DNA of 64,000 nucleotides from Diplolepis rosae. Its lineage: Eukaryota > Arthropoda > Insecta > Hymenoptera > Diplolepididae. The notes beneath the pieces were generated by a model. The model did not search any database. It saw only the letters and a list, made by a program, of their open reading frames with translations, and had not been told where the DNA came from. Shown one piece after another: positions 55,399 to 64,000 of the stretch. The translations under genes were made by a program, and so were the position numbers. How positions within the stretch are numbered: the stretch's first letter is position 1; every line of letters starts with the position of its first letter. The stretch lies in the NCBI GenBank assembly GCA_030998225.1, contig JAPYXD010000714.1, positions 6,634,001-6,698,000 on the forward strand. The letters are read 5' to 3'.

Positions 55399-56515
55399 GC
55401 GCGTATATATAGTAATAGTAGCGCACAGCGCGACGCATTTAATATTTAATTTGATTATCTCGGCACTAGCTGTTGCTAATTTATTACTTTTTTTTATATT
55501 TTAGCGATAATAGACTCAAGGACATTTTTACTTATTCCCAATTTAGAAAATAATTAAAAAATAAGTCGCTATTGTATATTTCATGGAACACATAAATTTA
55601 TTCATATGATTAATACATAAGTAAATTAAGAGTAATTTGCATTTCAATAAAGCTAAAATGAAATCGACATTTGCTTTAGATACTTTGCCACCTACAGAAG
55701 GAGCAGCAAAACAACATGCATTCCGTGTTTTCTATCAAGTACAATGTTGGTTAGGAAACACAACTCTAAAAACAAACTGATTGGGGTTGGTGAGTTAAAA
55801 ACGATCTCTTTATACCTGTAGGTAGTGCCGATAAACCGATACCTCAAAAATTGTTTGACCAAATTTCATGTTCATGCAGTAAAAAGGGATGCATTGATAA
55901 CTCGTGTGGCTGTAAAAAAAGCGGTTTGAAATGCTCGAACCTTTGCGTTAATTTTTGCGACGACACGTGCTCCAATTTAGAAGCAACTAATGAGCCGACT
56001 GTGTCCAACGATGAATGCATATTGAACGATGATGTGGTTGATGAATTGGTGAACGAAGAAAATGATGAATTTGTTATTAATTTATTACTGGAAAATGCTG
56101 AAATCGTTGAGGAAAATACTGAGGAAATAAAATATTCTAAGCCTGCGAGAAAAAGAAAGGTGTAATTTTGTGCATAATTTGATACTGCAGAAGTATGAAA
56201 ACTTTGTATGTCAAAAACCGCACTTGATCATCACTTATTATTCAATAAAATTAATTAATTTACACTAAAATGAAAAATTACTCTTAATTTAATTATGTAT
56301 TAACCGAATAAATAAATTTATGTGTTCCATAAAATATACAAGAGGGAATTATTTTTTAATTATTTTCTGAATTGGGAATAAGTATAAATGTCCTTGAGTC
56401 TATTATCGCTGAAATATAAAAAAAAAGTAATAAATTAGCGACAACTAGTGCCGGGATAATGAAATCAAATATTAAATGCTTCGCGCTGTGCGCTACTACT
56501 TGTATTACTTATGAC
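55399..56515. mobile_element. TIR element with 240-bp arms around a CXC ORF
   Basis: Left arm 55399-55650 and right arm 56275-56515 match in inverse orientation ('tagtagcgcacagcgcga...gcatttaatattt', 'ataatagactcaaggaca', 'ttatggaacacataaatttattc'). The inside encodes the Cys-rich ORF below. The terminal edges are approximate and I see no clear target duplication. Confidence 0.75.
55658..56165 (+). pseudogene. Cys-rich CXC (tesmin-like) ORF
   Basis: An upstream piece (55658-55780) reads MKSTFALDTLPPTEGAAK and FYQVQCWLGN, then breaks. The frame 55851-56165 has CSCSKKGCIDNSCGCKKSGL, KCSNLCVNFCDDTCSN, a CXC-type zinc-cluster pattern as in tesmin/TSO1 and in the C-terminal part of some transposon proteins. 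An acidic tail and a PARKRKV basic end follow. Probably the C-terminal exon of a transposon protein whose main body is lost. Confidence 0.55.
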
Positions 56516-56519
56516 GCGC

Positions 56520-57094
56520 CTTACCGCCACTTAGGGTAATGGCGGCCAAGCGACCCCACAAATTGGCGACCACGTAAAATTTTCATCATTCAGCACGATA
56601 TGAATAACTGTTTTCAAATATAAATAAAAGGGCGCCAATCACCCAAAAGGGGTGATGACGAAATCTCTTGCCCGTCTAGCTCGGCGTAGAAGGATTTCGG
56701 GGTGTACGTCAATGTCCAGCCTGGTCAATGTCCTGACTAGTGTAGTGCATTCGAGTCTTCCATGAAAAAATAGAACACGATAAAAATACATAAATGATAG
56801 GCATATGCATAGTGGTCAGGACGATACCAAAAGAAACATCCAAACCGTTCGATAGATGGCGCTAAATCTAAAATTAATTTAATTTTAATAGAAAAGAAAA
56901 AGAAGATTTTTCTTTTTTAATAACATTCAACACTAAGAAATATAAAATTGGGAGCAATAATTATTTATTGCGAGATATGGTTTTTATGATATTTTGCAAT
57001 TACGAATTGATTTATTTACAGAACAAATTTAATAATTTTGAAACAATGTGAAAAAAATTGACGAATGAGTTGTTTTTAGGTTATTTTTTATTAA
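56520..57094. other. No recognisable gene
   Basis: A GC-richer part (56515-56790) with no frame, then AT-rich sequence. The last 60 bp before 57101 ('gtttttaggttattttttattaatttcaa') is the left remnant of the 100-bp minisatellite that continues at 58972. Confidence 0.45.
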
Positions 57095-57100
57095 TTTCAA

Positions 57101-58971
57101 TCAGCCGTATGCATCAGAAAAGAAAATGGCGCTCCGTTAGTGTCCTAAGTTGAATTCCTAAGTTAGTTTGTCGAACCGTCACACGCGGCGCTAACTGTAC
57201 CATCACTCCCTGAAAATGCACAGTAACATACGAAGAATTTGATAAAAAAAATTTTAAAATATATTATTCAATGCCATAAACAAATAAAAGAGATCAGACT
57301 TTAAATAATAATATTATTTGACTATTTTGAAACATTCAGCTGATATTAAAATTTAAATATTAATATCTCTTTTATTCCGTTTTGGCATTGAATAATAACT
57401 TTTTTTAAATTTTTATATTTAATTGTCTACATATCACTGCATTTATATTATTTTCTTGAGGTAAAATTAAGTTGAAAAATGGAAAAAGAAATGAAAAATT
57501 CTGAACAAGGAACGAAGTTGATGAGAGTTGTAATTAGTTGGAAATCATTATGAATAATTAAAGAAAATAGAATATAAAATAAGGTGAATATAATTTTTTT
57601 TTAAAAATAGTTAACTAATAATAATAAAAACAGTATAATAAGAAAAATTAATTTTTTTTTCATTTTCAAATCCAAAAGTAGTCTATCTACGTCCGTTTTC
57701 ATCCTCTCTAACATTCACGAAACGTGAAAGTTGAAATTTAGGGAAACAAAAAGTTGTAAAAATTCAAAGTATTTTCATACCTAAAAAGCGGATTCTACAA
57801 ATTGTGAAAATTAATTATTAGAAACAAAATAGAAAATATGTAACTTAGAAATACATTAAAAGTATTTTTATATTTTTTTTATGAATGATTTCACGAATTT
57901 GTACTTTTACAACTGTGTTTCCCTAAATTTACACTGTCACAGCATCCACGTAAAAGTGATTACAGGTTCTTGCATAGACAGCGGATATTTTCCGTAAATC
58001 TACCTTTGTGGTAGATGAACAAAAATTTTAAAAATTCATTGCTTTAGGTGTTATTGAAAATGGTTATACTATGAAATTTGGACTTTTTTTGCATTATTTT
58101 TGTCAATGCTGCACAAAAACACTTTCCTTTTTAGGTCACTAAATGAAAAATTTCATTACCTCTGACGCGATTTCTAGAAATGTAATTTATTTGATCTATT
58201 ACTAAAATTATGAGCTTTGAGGGGCATCTGATACTCGAGAAGAGTAGCAAGTTTATATGAATAATTTGTTCCAGTTTCTACTTGTTTGTGTCCAAAGTAC
58301 ATAAAATGTTGTTTCCAAAATTTCGTGAATGTTAGAGAGGATGAAACCGGACGTAGATAGACTACTTTTGGATTTGAAAATGAAACAAAATTCAATTGTT
58401 CTTATTATACTGTTTTTATTATTATTAGTTAATTATTTTAAAAAAAAAATTATATTCACCTTATTTTATATTCTATTTTCTTTAATTATTCATAATGATT
58501 TCCAACTAATTACAACTCTCATCAACTTCGTTCCATGTTCAGAATTTTTCATTTTTTGTCCATTTTTCAACTTAATTTTACCTCAAAAAATAATATAAAT
58601 GCAGTGATATGTAGACAATTAAATATAAAAAAAGGAATAAAAAAGATGTTAATATTTAAATTCTAATAGCTGAATGTTTCAAAATAGTTTTTGTACGAGA
58701 TAAATATGAATGAAAAGGGGAAAATTTAATTTAAAATATTCAAATAATATTATTATTTGATGTCTGATCTCTTTTATTTGTTTATGGCATTGAATAATAT
58801 ATTTTTAAAATTTTTTTATTAAATTCTTCGTATGTTACTGTGCATTTCCAGGGAGTGATGGTACAGTTAGCGCCGTGTGTGACGATTCGTTAAAATAACT
58901 TAGGAATTCAACTTAGGACACTAAGGGGGTCAAGTTAGAATCGAGAAATACGGGCTGATGCATACGGCTGA
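57101..58971. mobile_element. 1.87-kb foldback element with target duplication
   Basis: The ends are TCAGCCGTATGCATCAG and its exact inverse, with flanking tttcaa on both sides. The arms pair over most of their length: 'gtgtcctaagttgaattcctaagtta' at 57140 against 58921, 'cactccctgaaaatgcacagtaacatacgaag' against 58850, and 'tctatctacgtccg' at 57680 against 58360. The middle, about 57950-58150, differs. No protein is encoded. Confidence 0.85.
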
Positions 58972-59687
58972 TTTCAATCAATTCAGTCTGTATTAGGTAA
59001 ATTTGATGTAAATTGAACATAATTCATTTCTTTAAGACAAATTTAATGTTTTTTAGGTTATTTTTTATTAACTTCAAACAATTCAGTCTGTATTGAATAA
59101 ATTTAATGTGAATTGAACATAATTCATTTCTTTAAGACAAATTTAATGTTTTTTAGGTTATGTTTTATTAACTTGAAACAATTCAGTCTGTATTGAATAA
59201 ATCTAATGTGAATTGAACATAATTCATTTCTTTAAGACAAATTTAATGTTTTTTAGGTTATGTTTTATTAATTTCAAACAATTCAGTCTGTATTAGGTAG
59301 ATTTGATGTGAATTGAACAGAATTCATTTCTTTGAGAAAAATTTAATGTTTTTAGCTTATTTTTTATTAATTTCAACCAATTCAATCTGTATTGAATAAA
59401 TTTAAAGTGAATTGAACATAATTCATTTCTTTAAGACAAATTTAATGTTTTTTTGGTTATTTTTTATCAATTTCAACTAATTCAGTCTGTCCAGAATAAA
59501 TTTAATGTGAATTGAACATAATTCATTTCTTTAAGATAAATTTAATGTTTTTTAGGTTATTTTTTATTAATTTTAACCAATTCAGTCTGCATTGGATAAA
59601 TTTAATGAGACTTGAACATAATTCATTTCTTTATGAAGAATTTAATGTTTTTTAGGTTATTTTTTCTTGATTTCAAACAATTCAGTC
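58972..59687. repeat. 100-bp minisatellite array
   Basis: The word 'attcagtctgtattgaataa' and variants begins at 58981, 59081, 59181, 59281, 59380, 59480, 59580 and 59680, so seven full units and the start of an eighth. Units are 90% alike or better by eye. The array is cut at the right by an LTR start, and at the left by the foldback element. Confidence 0.95.
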
Positions 59688-60105
59688 TGTTACGTCCTGT
59701 GACCATTAACATTTATTTATTTATAATATTGTAAAATTATTCGCAATAAAACATGCATAAACGATATGTTTTGGAAGATATTGATTATACGAAATAAAAT
59801 GTACGGTAGTAAGATTGTAATAGGGAGAGAGAAATAGTAAGTTATACCAGAGATGAGTTGGGAGATTGCTAAAGTAATTGAATAAGAGAATTTCACAAAA
59901 GTGGGCTGATAAACGCGCCCTCTGAACGCGTTACGCAAAAGGTGTACTTTGCGCGTCGGTAAATAATGAAAGTTAGAAAATCCAGAAATGATTTACCATC
60001 AGAATTTCTATGGAGGGGCGGTGCCCTTGTTTCTTCCTCGTCGCTCTTGCACGCGAGAACGACACGTCCCACTTCTCCTTATTCTCCTCGCTTCCTTCAT
60101 GCAAT
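59688..60105 (+). mobile_element. LTR fragment of the gypsy family at 24.6 kb
   Basis: Starts TGTTACGTCCTGTGACCAT, sharing ACGTCCTGTGACCAT with the LTR at 24632. It lies directly in the eighth minisatellite unit. No right edge is clear. By 60110 the sequence has become the dispersed repeat also seen at 6450 and 35600. Confidence 0.45.
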
Positions 60106-60109
60106 GCTA

Positions 60110-60225
60110 TTTTTAGATTTCACGCTTTCGGTATTTCGGTTATCGAGTCGGAATTGAGAATTGTGTATTTCTGTCGAAACCGTGCAAAAGAGGCGCGAAG
60201 CAGACGACAATTTCAAATTTACGAA
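60110..60225. repeat. Dispersed repeat family, copy 3 (partial)
   Basis: 'gatttcacgctttcgg...ggcgcgaagcagacgacaatttc' corresponds to 6450-6540 and, inverted, to 35525-35640. The frames 59966-60294 over it are not conserved between copies. Confidence 0.75.
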
Positions 60226-60229
60226 ATAT

Positions 60230-62440
60230 GTTATTTAAGAGACAACACTTTTTTCCGATATTTTGGAAAAAATCTGCCTAAAATAAAAATCTGAAATATC
60301 GTGTGAAAATTTATAAGCATTTGAACACTTCAAAAATAAACTTTCAGTAAAATTTGATGCCAATAAATGTTCCAAATTTGAATCAATATATATTTTCCTA
60401 TTCAAATTTCCATACTTCTTATCAATTTTGTGCATTTAAAAACTTTTTAGTTAGAGAAATATTTTCTATTAAGAAGAGATAAACATAAAATTCAAGTTTA
60501 AAATTTACATTCTCAGTTTTATGTTAGCAATATTTTCATCTCACATTTTTGTAGCCTAAGCACAGACTAATCATTAAAAAAATGAAATGGTCTATGGAAA
60601 GGAAAAATTTTCTAACAGATGTGGATAAATTAAGAAGCTAAAATATGTGTTCATTAATATCTTCATATGAACATGTAAATATTTATCGATATTAAATTTT
60701 ACATAAAAATTTTTGTCCGAAGTGTTCAAATCTTGTTACAATATGACAAGATCATATGGACGAGTTCAATTTTTTTAATGAAATATTTTGTAATTTTTAA
60801 TTTGTCTGTTCTTCTGAAATCGGAGGAAGATTTGAACAGTAAACAACAAATTTTCCAATGGAATTCAAGGTCAATAAATGCTTAAAGTTTTATATTAAAA
60901 TTTTAATTACAAAATTTTGAAGCTTTGTAACTATAACATTTTTTGGAATTTACATCTTCTACATGACAATTTGTATATATATATATATATATATATAAAC
61001 TACCATCGGAAATTACAGAGGTTGACCTGGAGTTTCAACTTTCGTTAAAGTGATTTATTTTATAGAAAGATATTACAAAAGAAATTTTAATTTAGATCTC
61101 TTTGAAGGAAATTAATAAGTATGTATATAAGTATGTATATGTATACCTAATTAAAATATTTTTAGAAAGTCTTTTCTGGATTCTATATGCTGGGGTTGAA
61201 CATGTTACAAAAAGTCGTGTAATTTTAAAAATGTGTATCCCCATACCAATGAAATCTTAAAGTGTGCTGTTCGATAAAATATTAGATATAATATATTTTA
61301 CTTTTGAATAATCAAACCTTTTATTTATACTTATATATTGAAATTTTCATTTATAATATGTTATGTATTCTGAAAGTTTTTTCAAAATGTTTTATTCTAA
61401 AGGATTTATTTTCAATTTTACTTCATACCAAATTAAAGTTAGTGTACGATTTCGTGTGCTAATTTTGATATAATTTATGTATTTTTCAAATATTTAAACC
61501 TTTTATACTCAAACATTCAGTATTATTTTGAATTCAAAATGTTTTAATAAATTGCATTGGCTTTAGGGTCCATAAATGAAGAAGTCTATTATAAATTAAA
61601 TCAAGGGTCATTACAATTTACTATTTTAATTCTTTTAATAAAACATTGAATAATTTAAAAACATTAAACATATTAATACGTTCATAGTTACATACTTAAG
61701 TTTAAAGAATTTAAAATATTTCTGTGGAAAAAAGACGTTTTCGAATGCACCGGGTTTCAAGCCCGGGTATTTCGATTGCCGGTCGACTGTATGTACATTC
61801 GTGTAAAAATATTAAATATTTTGAAAATGTTTTTTCAAGTATTTTACTTTATAGTAATGATTTGTCGAATTTACTTCACACCGAATAAATATCAAAGTGC
61901 AAGATCGCATGCGAATTCAAATACAATTTATGCGTTTTTTGTAATACTTAAAACCTTTCTTTACACAGACACTTCCATCGGAAATTAGAGGTTCATATGT
62001 TATTTAAGCTATTGTTAAAGTAACTTAATTTTTATAATAAAAGGTTAACATTTTTTCATGATGCTAAAATAAAAGTTAACACAGTTTTGCTTCTAATAAT
62101 CCCAAGTTAAGAGCATAATATTAATTTTGTAAAAATATACTACAAAAAATCTGCCCGCTTCGTGGGCACATTCTCATGGCGCGCTTCGCTTGCAAGTTTG
62201 AGCGCGCCTGGGGCGCGCGATTCGATCGTCGCACTCGGTCTTATATTCTTCGGACCGTAAAGCCAACTAAGAACATGAACAATATTTGAATATTAATACT
62301 AAGGGTCGATATAAGTCCTGTTTCATTATTATTTAAATTTATTACTTGTAATTTGATACTTAAGTTCAAGTCAATTTTATAATATTATCGATGTGAATTA
62401 CATTTTCTCAAAGTTACTAAATTTATTTTTGATTTCAAAT
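60230..62440. other. Gene-free AT-rich stretch
   Basis: Includes a (TA)n microsatellite at 60974-60998 and a short GC-rich island at 62150-62260 ('gcgcgcctggggcgcgcgattcg'), which looks like a piece of another repeat. Frames in it are short and without family. Confidence 0.4.
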
Positions 62441-62449
62441 GAAAAAAGA

Positions 62450-63085
62450 AATTCAATTTACTTAAAGCTCTATCAGCCTTGAAAAACACATTCTTATCAT
62501 GAAACTTGCGTTTCGCGCTCGATTTTCTGTATACATTTCTGTAACTTTCTAATAATTTACAAGATTACAAAAAATCTATTTTCTTCCAAATATTTAAAAA
62601 AGGAGGAGAATTCATAGACTCTTTTAGAGAAAACGAATTTTTGTATTATCGCTTATTTTGTATCACACATATTTTGGTTCAAAAATGGAATTTTTTATTT
62701 TCAATATTGTATTTTTTAAAACCAAAACATGAAATATATATCTTGTCAAAAAATGTCCTACTGAGAAGTTGTAGACGGCATTTGGGCAAATAAGTTTCTA
62801 GCTCAACGTTTTTTTCGTATGTTACATATTTTGTTCAAATAATGGAATTTTTTTAATTTTAATCGTATTTTTTAAAATTATAATGAAAAATATACGTTTT
62901 ATTAGAAACTATATCTGAAAATATTTGTATATATTATTGAAACGAACAATTTTCCATTCTTACGTTTTTTTCGTATTTCACATATTTTAGTTAAAAAATT
63001 GAATTTCGGATTTTCAATGGTATTTTTTTTTTAATTAAAAAGAAAAATATACATCTTATGAAAAAATGTTGCAGTTCAAACTTGT
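62450..63085 (-). repeat. Inverted copy of the ~155-bp tandem repeat
   Basis: Reverse complement of 1480-2330. 'gcgctcgattttctgtatacatttctgtaactttctaataattta' matches 2180-2250, and 'cgttttttcgtatgttacatattttg' recurs near 62645, 62806 and 62960. It is cut at 63100 by the TIR element. Confidence 0.8.
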
Positions 63086-63100
63086 AGATCTTTATATCAT

Positions 63101-64000
63101 ATAGGTTTGGTTTCGTCGGTCTTGCGGTCAATAAAACAACATTCTATAAAAAAACTCCTTCATTATATTTGGTCAAAAATTCTCCTATGTTTCAACCTCA
63201 CTGCGGGTCTTTTTCAAGGAATATATATGTCACTAAAAATTGAACAAATCAATTTACCATCAAAATTCTTTTTCCAAAGAGAACTATTTTATATGTTGTG
63301 TTGATATAATAAATAAGTACTTACATAAATTACAAAGAAACGAAAACACACATGAAGATTCAGTCTTATTCTTGAAAATGTTTTATTAAAATTAAAGCCT
63401 CAAAGATTGAGGGCTTCAATAATTTTAAATTACATTATAATACGGTGTGTACAATCCGATGAAGCAACGCAAACTTTAGGATAGAGAGACGAAGATACGA
63501 TAAATTGAATTAAATTCACCAACACGGAGAAACTTTTTATATCAATTTTTACTATAGTATTTTTCAATTTAGGGAAAAACTTATGACTTTGGGAATTTTT
63601 GTTAGTAAAAATACTAAACTTTATAATAATGATATGAAACTTTAGTATAAACTATAGTAAAATTTGCTATGGACTATGCTGAAGTTTCATATCATTATAA
63701 TAAAGTTTAGTATTTTTACTAACAAAAAATCCTCAAAGTGATACGTCTTTCCCTAAATTGAAAAATACTACAGTAAAAATTGATATAAAAAATTTCTCCG
63801 TGAATGAAAAGCGAGCTAAGGCTTGAGAACACAAACTTGAAAATCATATGTTAAATAATGCCATGGCAAATTCGATTAATATTCATAATTTCAGCCTTGC
63901 AATTTATTGAAATATTAATATTTTTATTGATATAAATTGATTCAACAATTTTTCTTTAATGTTGTTTTATGAACCCTAAGACCGACGAAACCAAACCTAT
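63101..64000. mobile_element. TIR element ending at the window edge
   Basis: 'ataggtttggtttcgtcggtctt' at 63101 is matched exactly by its inverse at 63978-64000, with weaker pairing for about 20 bp more. There is no transposase. A frame at 63107-63304 has no family. The right flank is outside the window. Confidence 0.85.
63523..63802. mobile_element. 280-bp foldback MITE nested in the TIR element
   Basis: Ends CACGGAGAAA... and ...TTTCTCCGTG. The arms pair nearly completely ('tatcaatttttactatagtatttttcaattta' against its inverse, 'taaactttataataatgatatgaaactt' against its inverse). The target duplication is not clear. Confidence 0.85.

Noticed and set aside
61740..61800. tRNA-like 'gggtttcaagcccgggtatttcgat'
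   Set aside because: Only a T-arm-like word is present. No acceptor, D-arm or anticodon arm can be folded around it.
2..63085. Whole window as a single 60-kb inverted-repeat element
   Set aside because: The end repeats are AT-rich tandem sequences likely to be dispersed, and no target duplication can be tested inside the window.
1..64000. CRISPR arrays, operons, bacterial promoters
   Set aside because: The DNA is clearly eukaryotic. The regular repeats (100-bp, 155-bp, 29-bp) are minisatellites without spacers.

Overview
The window looks like insect nuclear DNA, probably from a large, transposon-rich genome. It is AT-rich and intron-bearing, and holds Ty3/gypsy (errantivirus-type) retroelements, R1-type LINE, mariner and pogo debris, several MITEs or foldback elements, and one exon closely matching insect T-type calcium channels. 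A wasp-like (hymenopteran) host is a guess. Almost every recognisable gene is a mobile element or a fossil of one.

Layout. 1-6.7 kb: diverged ~155-bp tandem repeats, a MITE, a dead pogo/Tigger transposase and a dispersed repeat. 7.6-15.8 kb: the most interesting block, all on the minus strand. In transcription order it has a CARD-like ORF, a chuvirus-type glycoprotein fossil, a gene with three double-stranded-RNA-binding domains (dsRBDs), a baculovirus-F/errantivirus-type Env, two small Cys-rich ORFs, and a dsRBD plus zinc-knuckle ORF. A splice-acceptor-like site lies 3-18 nt upstream of most of the start codons. The Env is split by a 1151-bp solo LTR. 15.9-16.2 kb: a near-perfect foldback carrying a hammerhead-ribozyme-like core. 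16.4-24.6 kb: a minus-strand gypsy element with its 3' LTR, an AT-hook linker, and an integrase split by a related 1868-bp solo LTR in the opposite orientation. 24.6-28.2 kb: a plus-strand relative (LTR, gag, protease) cut off at a (GA)n tract.

29.3-33.0 kb: a minus-strand, multi-exon gene with an N-terminal SAM domain and a transposase-like core. 33.3-37.3 kb: a composite inverted repeat, an LTR-like GC-rich insert, and a second plus-strand copy of the start of the dsRBD gene. 39.7-47.3 kb: another decayed minus-strand gypsy element (gag, protease, RNase H scrap, AT-hook linker, integrase, Env). 48.6-52.7 kb: R1 LINE, two mariner/Tc1-type remnants and a gypsy RT scrap. 53.0-54.1 kb: an inverted duplication next to an unknown exon and the calcium-channel exon. 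55.4-56.5 kb: a TIR element with a Cys-rich CXC ORF. 57.1-59.7 kb: a 1.87-kb foldback inserted in a 100-bp minisatellite, itself cut by an LTR start. 62.4-64 kb: an inverted copy of the 155-bp repeats, then a TIR element that ends exactly at the window edge.

The leading candidate for something undescribed is the 7.6-15.8 kb cassette. It combines two unrelated envelope genes with dsRBD and CARD modules, which could plausibly act against RNAi and apoptosis. Function is inferred from domains only, and most of the genes are visibly broken.
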